From Chondrilla cf. caribensis (Eukaryota; Porifera; Demospongiae; Chondrillida; Chondrillidae), in assembly GCA_964020155.1 (NCBI GenBank), contig OZ026555.1:3791295-3855294 (forward strand): a stretch of 64,000 nucleotides of DNA, in the 5' to 3' direction. Under the pieces are notes generated by a model. It was not told the origin of the DNA. It made no database searches and saw only the letters and a list, made by a program, of their open reading frames with translations. The position numbers and the translations under genes are program-made. Below are positions 21,072 through 39,843 of the stretch, in pieces (position 1 is the stretch's first letter; each line of letters begins with the position of its first letter).

Positions 21072-24000
21072 TCATATACATAATAATCTATACATGTGAT
21101 ACAATAATAATATTAATAATAATAATAAAGATAATGGAATATAAATCAACATAATATACTGGACATACGTACGTACGTACTTAATGTACGCATGCCTTAG
21201 TATTACATCATAAGTTACATCTGGCTGTCAGCTACCTGGAGGTCAATCCGATCTACTGATGGTCTGAATGCTTTTGACATACATATACTATTAACACAAT
21301 AATATTAGCTTGTACAAATGTACAGACAGTATAAGAACAGTACAACATATACAATATATATATACGTATATATGTACAGTACGGATCATGGAAAAGGTAA
21401 CGGTGAACCGTTGAGCGCTAAAGGTTAACCGATAAAATTTCTCTGTTTTCCGTTAACGGATTAACCGTTACCCTGTTTTCATACACGTACAGTCCACCTA
21501 GAACGTACATGGCATGTTTTGAAGAGTTAGTTTGTTCCAGTGATTTTCGAGGAGTGCTTTTAGACGACTGCGCATGTATCTTGCATAGAAGCTAAAGTTT
21601 AGTGGTAAAGAAAACACGATCGAAAACTCTGATATTCCGTTATTGCTAATGGTTAACTGATTACAGGGTAACTGACAAAATGTTACCTTTTCCATGATCC
21701 GTAGTGTACATGTACACAGAACTTTATAATTTTATATAATTTAATAATTAAAACTTTATAATTACTGTGGAACAGAGAACAAATACACGTCATCCATCCC
21801 TTGAAATCTCTTCACTGCTTGGACCTCTGAGTTAATGTCGTGAGTGTGATGTCGTCAACTTTCATGGGATCATGTGTGTTACTTCCTGTTGTGCAAAGCA
21901 TGAGTGATGAACTTGGTAACTTGTTATAAGCCTCATTTACACGACAACTTCAAGTAAGCTTATAAATGAGTTTGCCGCAGGTGAGCTTGAAACCCTGCCA
22001 AACCACCTCTGAACAAGCGTAAACCATTTCATAATCGTGTTCAAACTGTTCACATGGAAGATTTGCTGAAAGTGTTCATATGCTAGCTTAAAGTGTTGTG
22101 TAGGTGAAGGGGGTTATAGAATCATTACGTAGCTTATTTGAACTTCCCTTACTTCCCCAATCCCCCTGTTGCACCACAGCACTGAGTTCAAGACCCCTTG
22201 TGAGAGTATAATATCACACACAAGAGTCCATTAACCCAAGTTTGCCACATGATGGACTTTTTTCACACATGTGGATTCAGTAACACACTCTTTACAGCAC
22301 CTCTAGGAGTTTAGTTGTCTAATGTCATGGGTACAAGGAATTCATCATTCCCCAGGCCAAATGAGAGAACTAAGAGAGGCTTGTAAGCGTGGAAAAAGAC
22401 GGGTGAAGTCAAAAAACTCAATTATATGATCCTTATCCTTAGAGAGTACTTATAGCACCAATAGCTGATCTACACATACGTACATATGTACATATTTACT
22501 AGTTGTACGTACCCTCTGGCCTTATACAGCAAAGATATGTTAAACAGGAGGAACACATGTACGTACATACAGTGCATGTGTACGTACACATGTAAGGGAT
22601 GAATTGACCACAACTTCACCAAACTGGCGTCAGGGAGCCAAGCCTTTGAGATGCCAGTACAGAACAGGGGAACACCAGGAAGAGCTTGTTGAAACCATGA
22701 ACATGTTGGGTACACACAGCATTTTGTTCTGATGCAGAAGTAAAATACATAAACACTTTGAACTCAATAACAATCATGATACTGTACCAAGCCACTCAGG
22801 TTGTTGTGGGCTGGAGACATTAAGGCATTTCACTCGTATGCGTTCAAACATGGAGCCAGCTAAGCTAATCAGGAGGAATTGAGGTCAGAAACACCTCAAA
22901 TTAATCTGTAAATCACCCTGGATATGTATAAACTATTTTACCTGAAAATCCCCAAATCCTCTCCATCCGGTATAGGTCAGGTACGAACTCAAAAACAATC
23001 AGGATACTGTAACAAGCCAACTCAGTGTCATGCTGGTTGTTGTGGGCCAGGGACATTAATTGAACCCAGCTCTGGGGGCGGGTGGAGGGTAGGGCGGTGA
23101 CAATACTGTCTACTATTCACTTGTGTGTGTTCAACATGGAGCCAGCTAAGCTAATCAGGAGGAATTGAGGTCAAAAACACCTCAAATTAATCTGTAAATC
23201 ACCCTGGATATGTATAAACTATTTTACCTGAAAATCCCCAAATCCTCTCCATCCGGTATAGGTCAGGTACGAACTCAATAACAATCAGGATACTGTAACA
23301 AGCCAACTCAGTGTCATGCTGGTTGTTGTGGGCCAGGGACATTAATTGAACCCAGCTCTGGGGGCGGATGGCGGGTGGGCGGTGACAATGCTGTCTACTA
23401 TTCACTTGTATGTGTTCAAACATGGAGCCAGCTGAACTAATCAGGAGGAATTGAGGTCAAAAACACCTCAAATTAATCTGTAAATCACCCTGGATATGTA
23501 TAAACTATTTTACCTGAAATCCCCAAATCCTCTAGCACCATCAGGTATAGGACAGGTACAAACAGTCAGCAAAATGAACAACAAATTCCACACCCATACA
23601 ATATATACGCGTTTACCAGTTATACCGTATACATACTGTAGGTATGTGTACATATTATACTTAATAATGACATGCATGTAACTACATATGGAATATACCA
23701 CTACTATTATTATGTATACACATACGTATGTACATACATCATAAGTTGAACTAGAATGTATGAATGTATATGCATTATTATACAGATCATACATATGATT
23801 ACATACGTACGTAGCTAGCATATAGTGGCATAAGCTGAACTTTCAGTGTACATAGGACAACTTGCACTTTATGCCCTTCATGATAGGGAATAGCGTCAAT
23901 CCAAAGGAAAAGGGAGGAAAGGAATTGATGTCACAAATCAAATACTTCTTGTTTTTTTTTCACCCAAAAAATAATATGTTTACAGTAAACACACCCACAC

Positions 24001-24088
24001 CCACATACCCACCCACACCCACACCCAACACATTACACACACACCTACACACACAAACACACACACCTACACACACACACACACACAC

Positions 24089-24138
<50 letters not shown>

Positions 24139-25022
24139 ACCCACTGCAGAGAAATTAGGACGAATAATTGCCCTACTCCCCCAATACTTTACATCTATAC
24201 ATACCCATTCAAATAATATTAACATATTTTCCCCATCCAAATATTGACACATTGTGGAAGTGAACTTCCTCGTGGCCACAGCCAAACATAGTCAATGTGT
24301 AGCATTTGAATATACGAGTACGAATTACCCGCCCTACGGGCGTATTCGTCCGTAAACGTGTCGTGAAAAATGGCGCCTTTCAAGTACGGGGATAGTACGG
24401 TTTCGTTCGAATTCTAAAAGAAAGGCCTAAAACGAAACGCCACCCCCCTTAGTATACGGGTGCCGCTGAGAAGGATTGGGGAGTTTGACGTCGATTGCAT
24501 GCGAACTGAAGGAGGAGTTCGCGAACAAACAAACAAAAAGAGACCCCGTAAATTATAGTAAGATGGAGGTAGTGATTCCAATTCATAATGAAAACGAACT
24601 ACATGCAATCACATCACAATACGGACTGTCGAAGTGACCTAAGATATGGATCAAATTCCAAAGACTGTATCAAACACAAGGACGTTGATGATGAAGACTA
24701 TTGGAAATCATTGCAAATTTTCAAATCTTGACAATGCCTATGAATTTGTATTCCATGCATTACTATACCTACAACAACAAATAGTCTAAATTAATAACAC
24801 TACACGTATATAACAGACACAATACGAACATATGAAGTTCCAAAACACGGTATGCTAGGCAGTGTCTGTAGTGTAAAACACAATTAACATTCTTACGTGT
24901 AGTCTTCCCTTTATTTCTCTATCATTTCTAAGCTTTACATATATTCGTTCATCCAGACTCAATCTTATGAGATCTAGCGGTTCTTGGACACTAAGTTGCT
25001 GTACAGCTTCTTCCTCCGCCAT
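19123..25022 (-). CDS. LSM3: U6 snRNA-associated Sm-like protein LSm3
   Basis: Subunit of the Lsm1-7 (cytoplasmic mRNA decay) and Lsm2-8 (nuclear U6 snRNA) rings. Three exons: 25022-24897, 19565-19470 and 19206-19123. They join in phase to a 101-residue protein, the usual LSM3 length. The Sm1 motif covers about 15-55 ([20 protein letters not shown], then [13 protein letters not shown] across the exon 1/2 junction). Sm2 is [12 protein letters not shown] near the end. Donors are GTAAGAATG and GTACTG; acceptors are TTTGTAG and CTTGCAG. The ATG at 25022 follows family convention (MAEEEAVQQ). Intron 1 is 5.3 kb and full of repeats, far longer than other introns here. The last two exons have a degenerate duplicate at 12.1-12.5 kb. 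Exon 1 shares a short promoter with RPL18A. Confidence 0.95.
19403..19465. repeat. (CA)n microsatellite at the LSM3 exon 2 donor
   Basis: About 63 bases of CA, which is TG in the sense strand. It begins four bases after the donor dinucleotide. Confidence 0.95.
20108..20260 (+). mobile_element. tRNA-derived SINE-like sequence
   Basis: A-box-like GTGGCTCAGTGG (20121-20132) and B-box-like GGTTCGAGTCC (20161-20171) stand at tRNA-like spacing and are followed by a tRNA-unrelated tail. The acceptor arms do not pair, so it is not a functional tRNA. It lies in LSM3 intron 1. Confidence 0.55.
21040..21130. repeat. (AAT)n microsatellites
   Basis: Runs of AAT/TAA triplets (21040-21070 and 21103-21128) inside LSM3 intron 1. 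Confidence 0.85.
21380..21703. mobile_element. MITE with 22-bp perfect terminal inverted repeats
   Basis: Bases 21380-21401 (starting TACGGATCATGGAAAAGG) are the exact reverse complement of 21682-21703. The 324-bp body is noncoding and contains internal inverted GGTTAACCG-like strings. It lies in LSM3 intron 1. Confidence 0.85.
22740..23530 (+). repeat. 286-bp tandem repeat, about 2.7 copies
   Basis: The landmark GTATAAACTATTTTACCTGA stands at 22926, 23212 and 23498, exactly 286 bases apart. The first copy is partial and more diverged. All are in LSM3 intron 1, and no protein is recognised. Confidence 0.92.
24040..24132. repeat. (CA)n-rich microsatellite
   Basis: CA repeats with interspersed CACCTA units. 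They are preceded by CCCACAC units from 23990. Confidence 0.9.
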
Positions 25023-25116
25023 TTTTAGTGAAACACGTGTTTGTGCGCATGCGCAGTATCGATTATCGGCTCCTAGTGCTGAACCACGTGGTGTAGGGCT
25101 GGCTCCAAATTGAACG
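25023..25116. promoter_or_regulatory. Bidirectional promoter between LSM3 and RPL18A
   Basis: Only 94 bases separate the two start codons. The centre holds TGCGCATGCGCA (25044-25055), a perfect palindrome matching the NRF1-type site. It is flanked by two CACGTG E-boxes (25034-25039 and 25085-25090). There is no TATA box. The layout suggests coordinated expression of a ribosomal and an RNA-processing gene; factor binding is inferred from motif knowledge only. Confidence 0.75.
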
Positions 25117-27103
25117 ATGAGAGCTAAAGGAGATGTGAGTAGTACATTTCGAGATAATATTTCTGAAGCGTCGGTGTATGTATCATTGTCTTCAGCCACG
25201 TGGTCTCGATAATATGTCACTACAAGTAGATACCGTGGAAGTTAATTTACAGTTGTGCTTGCGTGTTCGTTTTAGCTCAAAGAGTACAAAGTAATTGGGA
25301 GAAGAATACCCAATGAGAAAAATCGTGATCCTCAGTTGTATCGTATGAGAATATTCGCTAATGATGAAGTTCAGGCAGCCTCAAAGTTCTGGTATTTCAT
25401 GAAAAAACTCAAAAAGTTGAAAAAGACAAGAGGAGAGATTGTATTCATCGGACAGGTGTGTTCCCGGCGTTTCTGTCGTCCCCTTGGGCCAGTGTGTGAT
25501 GTTGGGCACGGTGTCTTGGACATGTTTATACGTACGCAATGTCATTCATGATAGTATACATACACACACATCTGCCATTTTGTGTATAGATGTGATGGAT
25601 GTGACAGTAAAGCTGCAAGAATGCGCCATCCTTGTGTGCATTGTTGCCATAATCATACTCTCAAGTGTTATTGTTCATGATGCCATTCTGGTGTACATAA
25701 TGCGGATGTCAATTTTTTTGTCTTTTTACAACTTTCAGTCTTTCTTTCCACCCTCCTCTTCAGGTCTATGACAAGTCACCACTGAGGATCAAAAACGTGG
25801 CTATCTGGTTACGATACGATTCGAGGAGTGGGACCCACAACATGTACAGGGAGTACAGGGACCTCACTGTAGCAGGAGCTGTGACACAATGCTGTGAGTT
25901 CGCATCACTGCACTGGTCACCGTGGTCATGCTGGCATATGGTTGGTGTGTAGTCTCTTGTGTTCAATACTCAGTGCTCTATCACAGTGCCCCAAAGAGCT
26001 TCATTGCTCTGAGGCTGGTGGTTTGTTAGGTCATTTACTCTCCCAAGGGATGTGGAAGAAATTCACTGGTCTGAATTGTAAACATTGTGAGCAGATCTAG
26101 AATAGGAGGGGATTACCCTCCCGTTGGAAAAGTTTTGCCTCCCCTTTAAAATTTCCCCCCCACCACCACCCCATCCTGAAAATATCTTCAATTACATATT
26201 AATGGATTTGAATTGTATTCACCCCTTCCTTTACAGCAACTTTTGTTTTCTCTCCTCTTGTCAACATTTCCAAATGAACTGGTTGTGTGTGTCACTAGAG
26301 TGTGTATATCAAGACAGTGTACATTGTGTGTATCAAGACAGTGTGTATAAAGCATGTTGGGACACTGAGTTGAGTATCTGTATTCCTTCTTGGCTAGATC
26401 GTGACATGGCGGCCCGTCATCGTGCTCGGTCGCACTCCATACAGATAATGAAGGTAGAAGTGATTCCTGCTTCCAAGTGCAAGAGACCTCACATTACTCA
26501 ATTTCACGTAAGTCTGAAATGTAGGACATGTACTGATAGTTGTTCACTGGGTGTTTGTTGGGTATGAGTTGGTTGAAGATAAGGATTAGGTTCTGATCTG
26601 CAAAGACTCTTCAACATCATACTATAATTAAATTTATAGAGTCTCGGTTTGTTTGTTCCTGAAGCCCTCTTTCATATACGATGGCTATTAAACTCGCACA
26701 ATATCCTTATTAGTAACCGTGGAGTTTGTCATAAGGTGGTTGGTAAGGAGATTCGAACCTTCCTTTGAGAATTTGAATAAAACTGTACTACGCCATACTC
26801 AATCGCCATCTTCCCCCTCTTTCAGAAATTATATTACCATAGGAAAAAAATTGCTGAATTAGATGCAAATTTTGATGTAGGGTTGTATCATACCCACAGG
26901 GTGGGCAGTTGAACTAGTTTTGCTTGTTTTGTCAGACAACATCCTTTGTTTCTTCTTGCTGAAGTGTTCTCATGTTGTCTTTTCATCCTGGCTGTGTTCC
27001 ACTTGTGCAGAATTCAAAGATAAAGTTCCCTCTGAGTCATCGTGTGCTCAAGAGTCACTTCAGGCAGACATTTGCTCCCAAGAGACCGAACACTTGTTTC
27101 TAG
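25117..27103 (+). CDS. RPL18A: 60S ribosomal protein L18a (eL20)
   Basis: Structural protein of the large ribosomal subunit. Five exons: 25117-25134, 25276-25455, 25764-25893, 26398-26507 and 27011-27103. They join in phase to 176 residues, the same length as in vertebrates. Recognisable blocks are [63 protein letters not shown] and the C-terminal KRPNTCF. The first exon encodes only six residues (MRAKGD), then the donor GTGAGTAG. All introns are GT-AG. The tail ends TCF where animals commonly have TFF. No lesion is seen. It converges on DUS4L at its 3' side. Confidence 0.97.
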
Positions 27104-27629
27104 TTTTCGCCATGTGTTGTCTGACACAATTTTGGTTTTTGGTCGAATGTATTGAATATTATAATTATGACAACATGCATACATAAGTATGCACTGCATG
27201 TACACATTCCCTGTCATCGAAGTCAAACTCTACAAAATATTATGAAGTATGTACAAAGTCTACAGTATATAACTCTAACTCTAGATCTATATTATCTTAA
27301 TCTTATCATTACATAACATTATACAGTACATATTATATACATACGTATGTATAATATAGTATAATATTATTATATATAATTAACTTGTTCTAATCAATAT
27401 ATTATGTTCATATATATTATAGTATTTGATATACATTATATATATACTGTATGTACGTATATGGCTGCTTTCCTGCAGATTGAACATTCCTATTACGGTA
27501 GATATGTTCCAAAATATTATATCAGTCTTGGTATAAAATCAATGCACATGGTATCCATGAACCAAAGTCTATTGTACATATATGTTTGTTCAGTGTTACA
27601 CTCCATGCCAACAAGTGGTATGCGAAACA
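27104..27629. other. Convergent intergenic region between RPL18A and DUS4L
   Basis: AT-rich and without genes. A clear shared terminator or poly(A) signal pair is not evident by eye. Confidence 0.5.
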
Positions 27630-29122
27630 CTATGTTTCATCTGGAGGTAAAAAATTGTGTTCTTGTAGATAGTCTAAAACGGCTGGTGTGCTTGAGAGAG
27701 TGTTGAAAACTAGACGCTCTGTACGTGGGAGAAATATCAGAACATAATATGATCAAACACAAGAACTTGCAAGCATGTACGTACACATTGAAAGAATGTG
27801 TGTACATACGTACATGCCTTCCAATCTCACCTGATCTGCGTAGAATGTGTTCCATCATGTACATGAGGTGGTGATGAAAATAGGTAAAGTTGACTCCATA
27901 CGAAAGGCCCAAATCAACCTGTGATGTGAGCGAGTGTGTATAACGTAAGCAGTCTCAAGTGGTAGTTGCGTTCAAACCACTATAGTGACACCTGCATGAT
28001 ATTATAATAACCTGGAATTGATTATCTCTACAGTAGCTGTAGACAATCAATCTTGGTCTTTATACAGAGGTACTTTAATGTAGTTGAGTTGACATTTTGG
28101 ATAGTCCAACAATGATTACTTAGGACAGGTGGTCTTTGTGTAGAGGTGATCTCTATAGCAGGTTGCACTATGTATGTGTTTGTATAGCATGTTGCATAGT
28201 AGGGTCAAAGTGTCTGCAGTGGTCCAACTGACCCACTCTTTGATACACTTCAGAGGAGTTTGTGTGTGTCCTGCGAACATGGCCGGGTTGTGCAGCAGAC
28301 CTCGTGCACACATCACGCCGTCCACACCTGTCACCCTGTGAACCATCGTCACATCCGATAGGTTGAATATGTCGCCATTGGCGACCACAGGTACACCAAC
28401 ACTATCTTTGACCTGAATGAAAAACACACGATACGTGTACTAAACACACATGACCACATATGCTACATTAATACAGTACACATATTAGATGTAGAAAAGA
28501 AATACGTACGTAAAACATTGTATGTTGACAAGGTGGATCAAGCTAAGACAATGAAGTTCTTTGTCATTTAATTACAGTGTTGGGGTATAAACAGGGTCGT
28601 GCACACACTAAAATAGGGATTGTGATGAGAAAAGACAGACTGCTTAATAAGAAGTGGAACAAAGCCACCGAACAGAGGACCAACGTAGTCTGAATAAGGA
28701 CTGTCCCTCCAAAATAAGTGTCATCCCTCCAAAATAAGGACTGTCCCTCCAAAATAAGGACTGTCCCTCCAAAATAAGGATTGTCACTTCAAAATAAGGA
28801 CTGTCCCTCCAAAATAAGGACTGTCCTTCCAAAATAGAGTGTTTCTCAAGATAGGAACATTTATCACAGCTACATTACATTCACTACGAACCAGTTTTAT
28901 AGCATCTAGTGACACTGGCTCTGTTCTCTGTTGTGTGGTTCGTCCATGCACTGTGATCCAGGAGACACCAGCATGCTCAACCTTCTGGACTAAGTCAACT
29001 GTATACCTGGGTCAGTATGACACATACAATACTATGTATGTACATGGTATAGGTACTCAAGGAAGATAAAGACACAATTCTCTCTCACATACATGCACAA
29101 AATACATACATACACATGCATG

Positions 29123-29215
<93 letters not shown>

Positions 29216-30838
29216 CAAAATACATCATATAACGCTTCCAAAAAAGTAACTACATGTATGTGCCTACTACGTATGTTGACACAGTAATAATACATACATA
29301 CAGTAGTTACGTATATGCATATGTATGCATATTGCATATGTACTTTAATTTCTCATGTATCCTCAACTTGACCGACACCGGGAGCCCACTCCTCCTCTTA
29401 GCCTGACTGACCATATCCGCTATCAGCTCTGGATACTTTATGAGGTGAGCTCCGTATCCTTCAGCCATTGCCCAGCTACAGGACAAGAGACATGGGTATG
29501 TGAAGAAATACTGCCTCAAACGGTCCACACACACATACACACACACACACACACGTGTATTTGTGTATAGTGGTTAAAGGAATGAGATATGTACACATAC
29601 TTACATACACATATTCATCACAAAAGACCACACAATGTACATACCGTTGAGGGCATCCACAGTTCAAATCAACTGCATCACAATATCTACACACAGTGAG
29701 AAGTAGGATACAGTACGACGTGGTTGGGATTAAGCGGGATTTCGGCATAAGTGACAGATGTCGGCTTATACAGGAACACTTACGGTGAAACCAGCTCTGC
29801 TGCATCAGCAAACTGTTTTGCATTGCAAGCAGCAAACTGAACCACCAGCGGCTGGTCATCTGAAGATAGCGAGATACGATTGTACGTAGGAAATGATACA
29901 CAGAGAACATGATGAACAGTGAAGACTGTATGGAGAGAGGCTTTGTAACACTACCTACACAGTATAATGAGCTCTTATCACAAATTTTATCATTTTTGTA
30001 TGGTAAATAAATCTGGATATACTAGATACTCGGAAACACATAGTCTAATATTCTCCGTCAAAATGGTACCTGTTGACCAACCCATCACATGTGTACATGC
30101 ATAATAATGAAATACAAGACATGTATGTATGTGTGCATACAGATATATAGAATGAATGAAAACTACATATTTAATATGTAGTTTTTATGTATTCAATACA
30201 TGTACATACATGTAATAATTACATACTTATGTGTGCATATACAGACTGCAGCATACGCACCTGGGGAAGTAGTGAAATCCACATCCCTTGCCTTCTGAGA
30301 CTTCACGAAAGAGTCCGATACGATCATGGGCGTGCATGTGACATCACAATTATACCTGTGGAGGTACATACGTATAGTTGTGTGGATTGCAACGAGTGAG
30401 ACAACACTCAGCAAGAAGACACACGTACCTCCTGACCAACTTTCTGAAAGGTAGTCTACAACATTAGAGATAAATGATAAAAATAAAAGTAAGCACACTT
30501 GTATGTTCAAGTTACGAAACATTCATAACTGCTATATGAATATCCACCACAATCCTGAGCTATACTATAGTTGTCTAGAGTGTCTATGGTTATACACATT
30601 TATATACATAGTACATACATACAACATATTTATGTACCCACATGCAGAGCTCGAGATGTAAAAATGATTATATTATATTATTCCACTGCATACAGACTGC
30701 ACACATCTCAGAAGTTGCAAAAAATTCTCACTTTGAATATCTAACCATTGGAGAACATATTTTGATTGGCTCGTCTTTGCTGTCTCTCAAAAGAGCTTCG
30801 ATGTCCACTCGATCCCGCTGGTACATTACCACATGCAT
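27630..30838 (-). CDS. DUS4L: tRNA-dihydrouridine synthase, DUS4-like
   Basis: FMN enzyme reducing uridine in the tRNA D-loop. Ten exons: 30838-30732, 30455-30429, 30355-30261, 29859-29784, 29686-29645, 29475-29344, 29006-28892, 28412-28233, 27918-27831 and 27718-27630. They join in phase to 316 residues, within one residue of the human length. Motifs in order: CSPMVRYSK (FMN site, about 29-36), PMIVSDSFVKS, the catalytic NCGCPQR with Cys113, WAMAEGYGAHL, VSVKLRIH, GVSWITVHGRT, VPVVANGDI, GVDGVMCARGLLHNPAMFAG, HHHLMYMMEH. Exon 7 uses a slightly unusual donor (CTG|GTTCGT), supported by exact alignment across the junction. A second in-frame ATG at 30826 is an alternative start. It is head to head with GNL3. 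Confidence 0.95.
28690..28836. repeat. 20-bp tandem repeat, about 7 copies
   Basis: Units of CTGTCCCTCCAAAATAAGGA with small changes, inside DUS4L intron 7 (between exons 7 and 8). Confidence 0.93.
29115..29214. repeat. (CA)n microsatellite in DUS4L intron 6
   Basis: About 100 bases, TG in the gene's sense. A shorter CA tract lies at 29527-29554 in intron 5. Confidence 0.95.
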
Positions 30839-30902
30839 ATGCGCATGCGCATTATCAACCGCGCGAAATATTTCGAAATCTACCCACGTGTACAGCAGCA
30901 AA
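30839..30902. promoter_or_regulatory. Bidirectional promoter between DUS4L and GNL3
   Basis: Sixty-four bases separate the two start codons. TGCGCATGCGCA at 30840-30851 is the same 12-base NRF1-type palindrome found between LSM3 and RPL18A, here touching the DUS4L ATG. A CACGTG E-box lies at 30885-30890 and there is a CCGCGCG string between them. No TATA box. Confidence 0.75.
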
Positions 30903-38274
<7,372 letters not shown>

Positions 38275-38391
38275 TTTATTGAGTTTTTAAACTATTATTC
38301 TTTTTTCGTTCAGCAGCAGTGTGCAATAGTAATGCAAGTTCGTGTGTTGCGTTATCCCGCGTTTGTGTATGCGTGTCGGTAATTGGGGAAA
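38275..38391. promoter_or_regulatory. Short spacer between GNL3 and WRAP53
   Basis: 117 bases between the GNL3 stop and the WRAP53 ATG on the same strand. It must hold both the GNL3 3' end and the WRAP53 promoter, unless the two are co-transcribed. It is CpG-containing (TTGCGTTATCCCGCG). No TATA box or AATAAA is seen. Confidence 0.45.
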
Positions 38392-39457
38392 ATGGAGGAC
38401 GAGCAAGATATGGATCGCGACGGTACAACTTGTCAACTTTTCGACGTACCCGTAAAGAATGGAACGCATTTAGATGGAGTGCAGAATGAACGTATAGAGG
38501 ACGGATCGTCAGAAACGTTAAAGTTAGACTGTGTAGTTCTGCACACTTACCATTTTGTCCACAAAATTTAATATTAATTATAATTGCTAGTACTACCGTA
38601 CAGAAATGGTTTGTTATCGGGATGTATAGATCTTCTGTAGCTACATACCTTGGTCCTTGTGTGCGGTGTTGCTGTGTGCATATTCTATTGTTTTATCTTA
38701 TGACATGATACGTACGAGTGGTGTCCCTTATCTGCAGTGAGCAAGTAAGTATGCAGCAGGTCCCTGGCCAGGGAAGAATGGAAGAAGAACAACAACAATT
38801 ACGACACCAACAAGAACAACAACTACAAGAAGAACAACAACAATTACAGCACGAACAAGAACAACAACAACAACAACAGCAACAATTACAGCACCAACAA
38901 GAACAACATCAACAATTACAGCCTGAGCCACAACAACAATTGCAACAACAAAAAGAGCAACATCAACAACAACAGCAACAAGAACATTATTCACAAATGG
39001 AACAAAATCAGCCGTTATTTGAGGATCAATGGCAAAGGCAGCAACTAAAGCAGCAGCTGCATTGCGAGGATGACCAGATGGGTCGAGACAATGGACAGCA
39101 CAATCAACAACAACAACAACAATATAGTCCACATGTGCATGAGGAAGAACAAACCTATTCTCTTATATTTTCAGATGTCCCTAAACTTGTGGGAAGTGCA
39201 TTCAAAGAATTCAGTCAAACCCAGGACAACTTCCTCCGAGGGTGCAAGTGGTACGTGTATATGTATGTAATGAACTAATGGGGCACTCCACATATGTACG
39301 CTCCTCTGGATGTCTACCTCCAGGCTTATACTCATGTATTTCATGCTCATGCAAAATTCCACACAGAATGGATGCATATGATATAAACATCTGCCATTAA
39401 ACCACCAGCAAGATAAACTGCAATACGCATGTGTGAATGCATGCACAAACACGCACG

Positions 39458-39530
<73 letters not shown>

Positions 39531-39767
39531 GTTGGCCCTACAGATTCATCAAGTACTACCAATTGAGACAGTTCTTGTTCTACTTACAAGTCACATTGAA
39601 GAAGTGTTGTTTGTTGAGTCACTGTTCTTGTTATCCTCCAGGGCACCTGATGGTTCGTGTATTCTAGTGTGTAGTAACGATAACAAGCTGAAAGTGTTCA
39701 ATCTTCCTCAAGAGTTCCTGGGAGGGGATGCCCCTCAGAATGAATCTGGAGTAAAGAACAGAGAAAT

Positions 39768-39843
<76 letters not shown>

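Noticed and set aside
38728..39132. Antisense Val/Ala-rich frame opposite the WRAP53 Gln-rich exon
   Set aside because: It is the mirror of CAA/CAG codons; the sense frame continues into a conserved WD40 domain.
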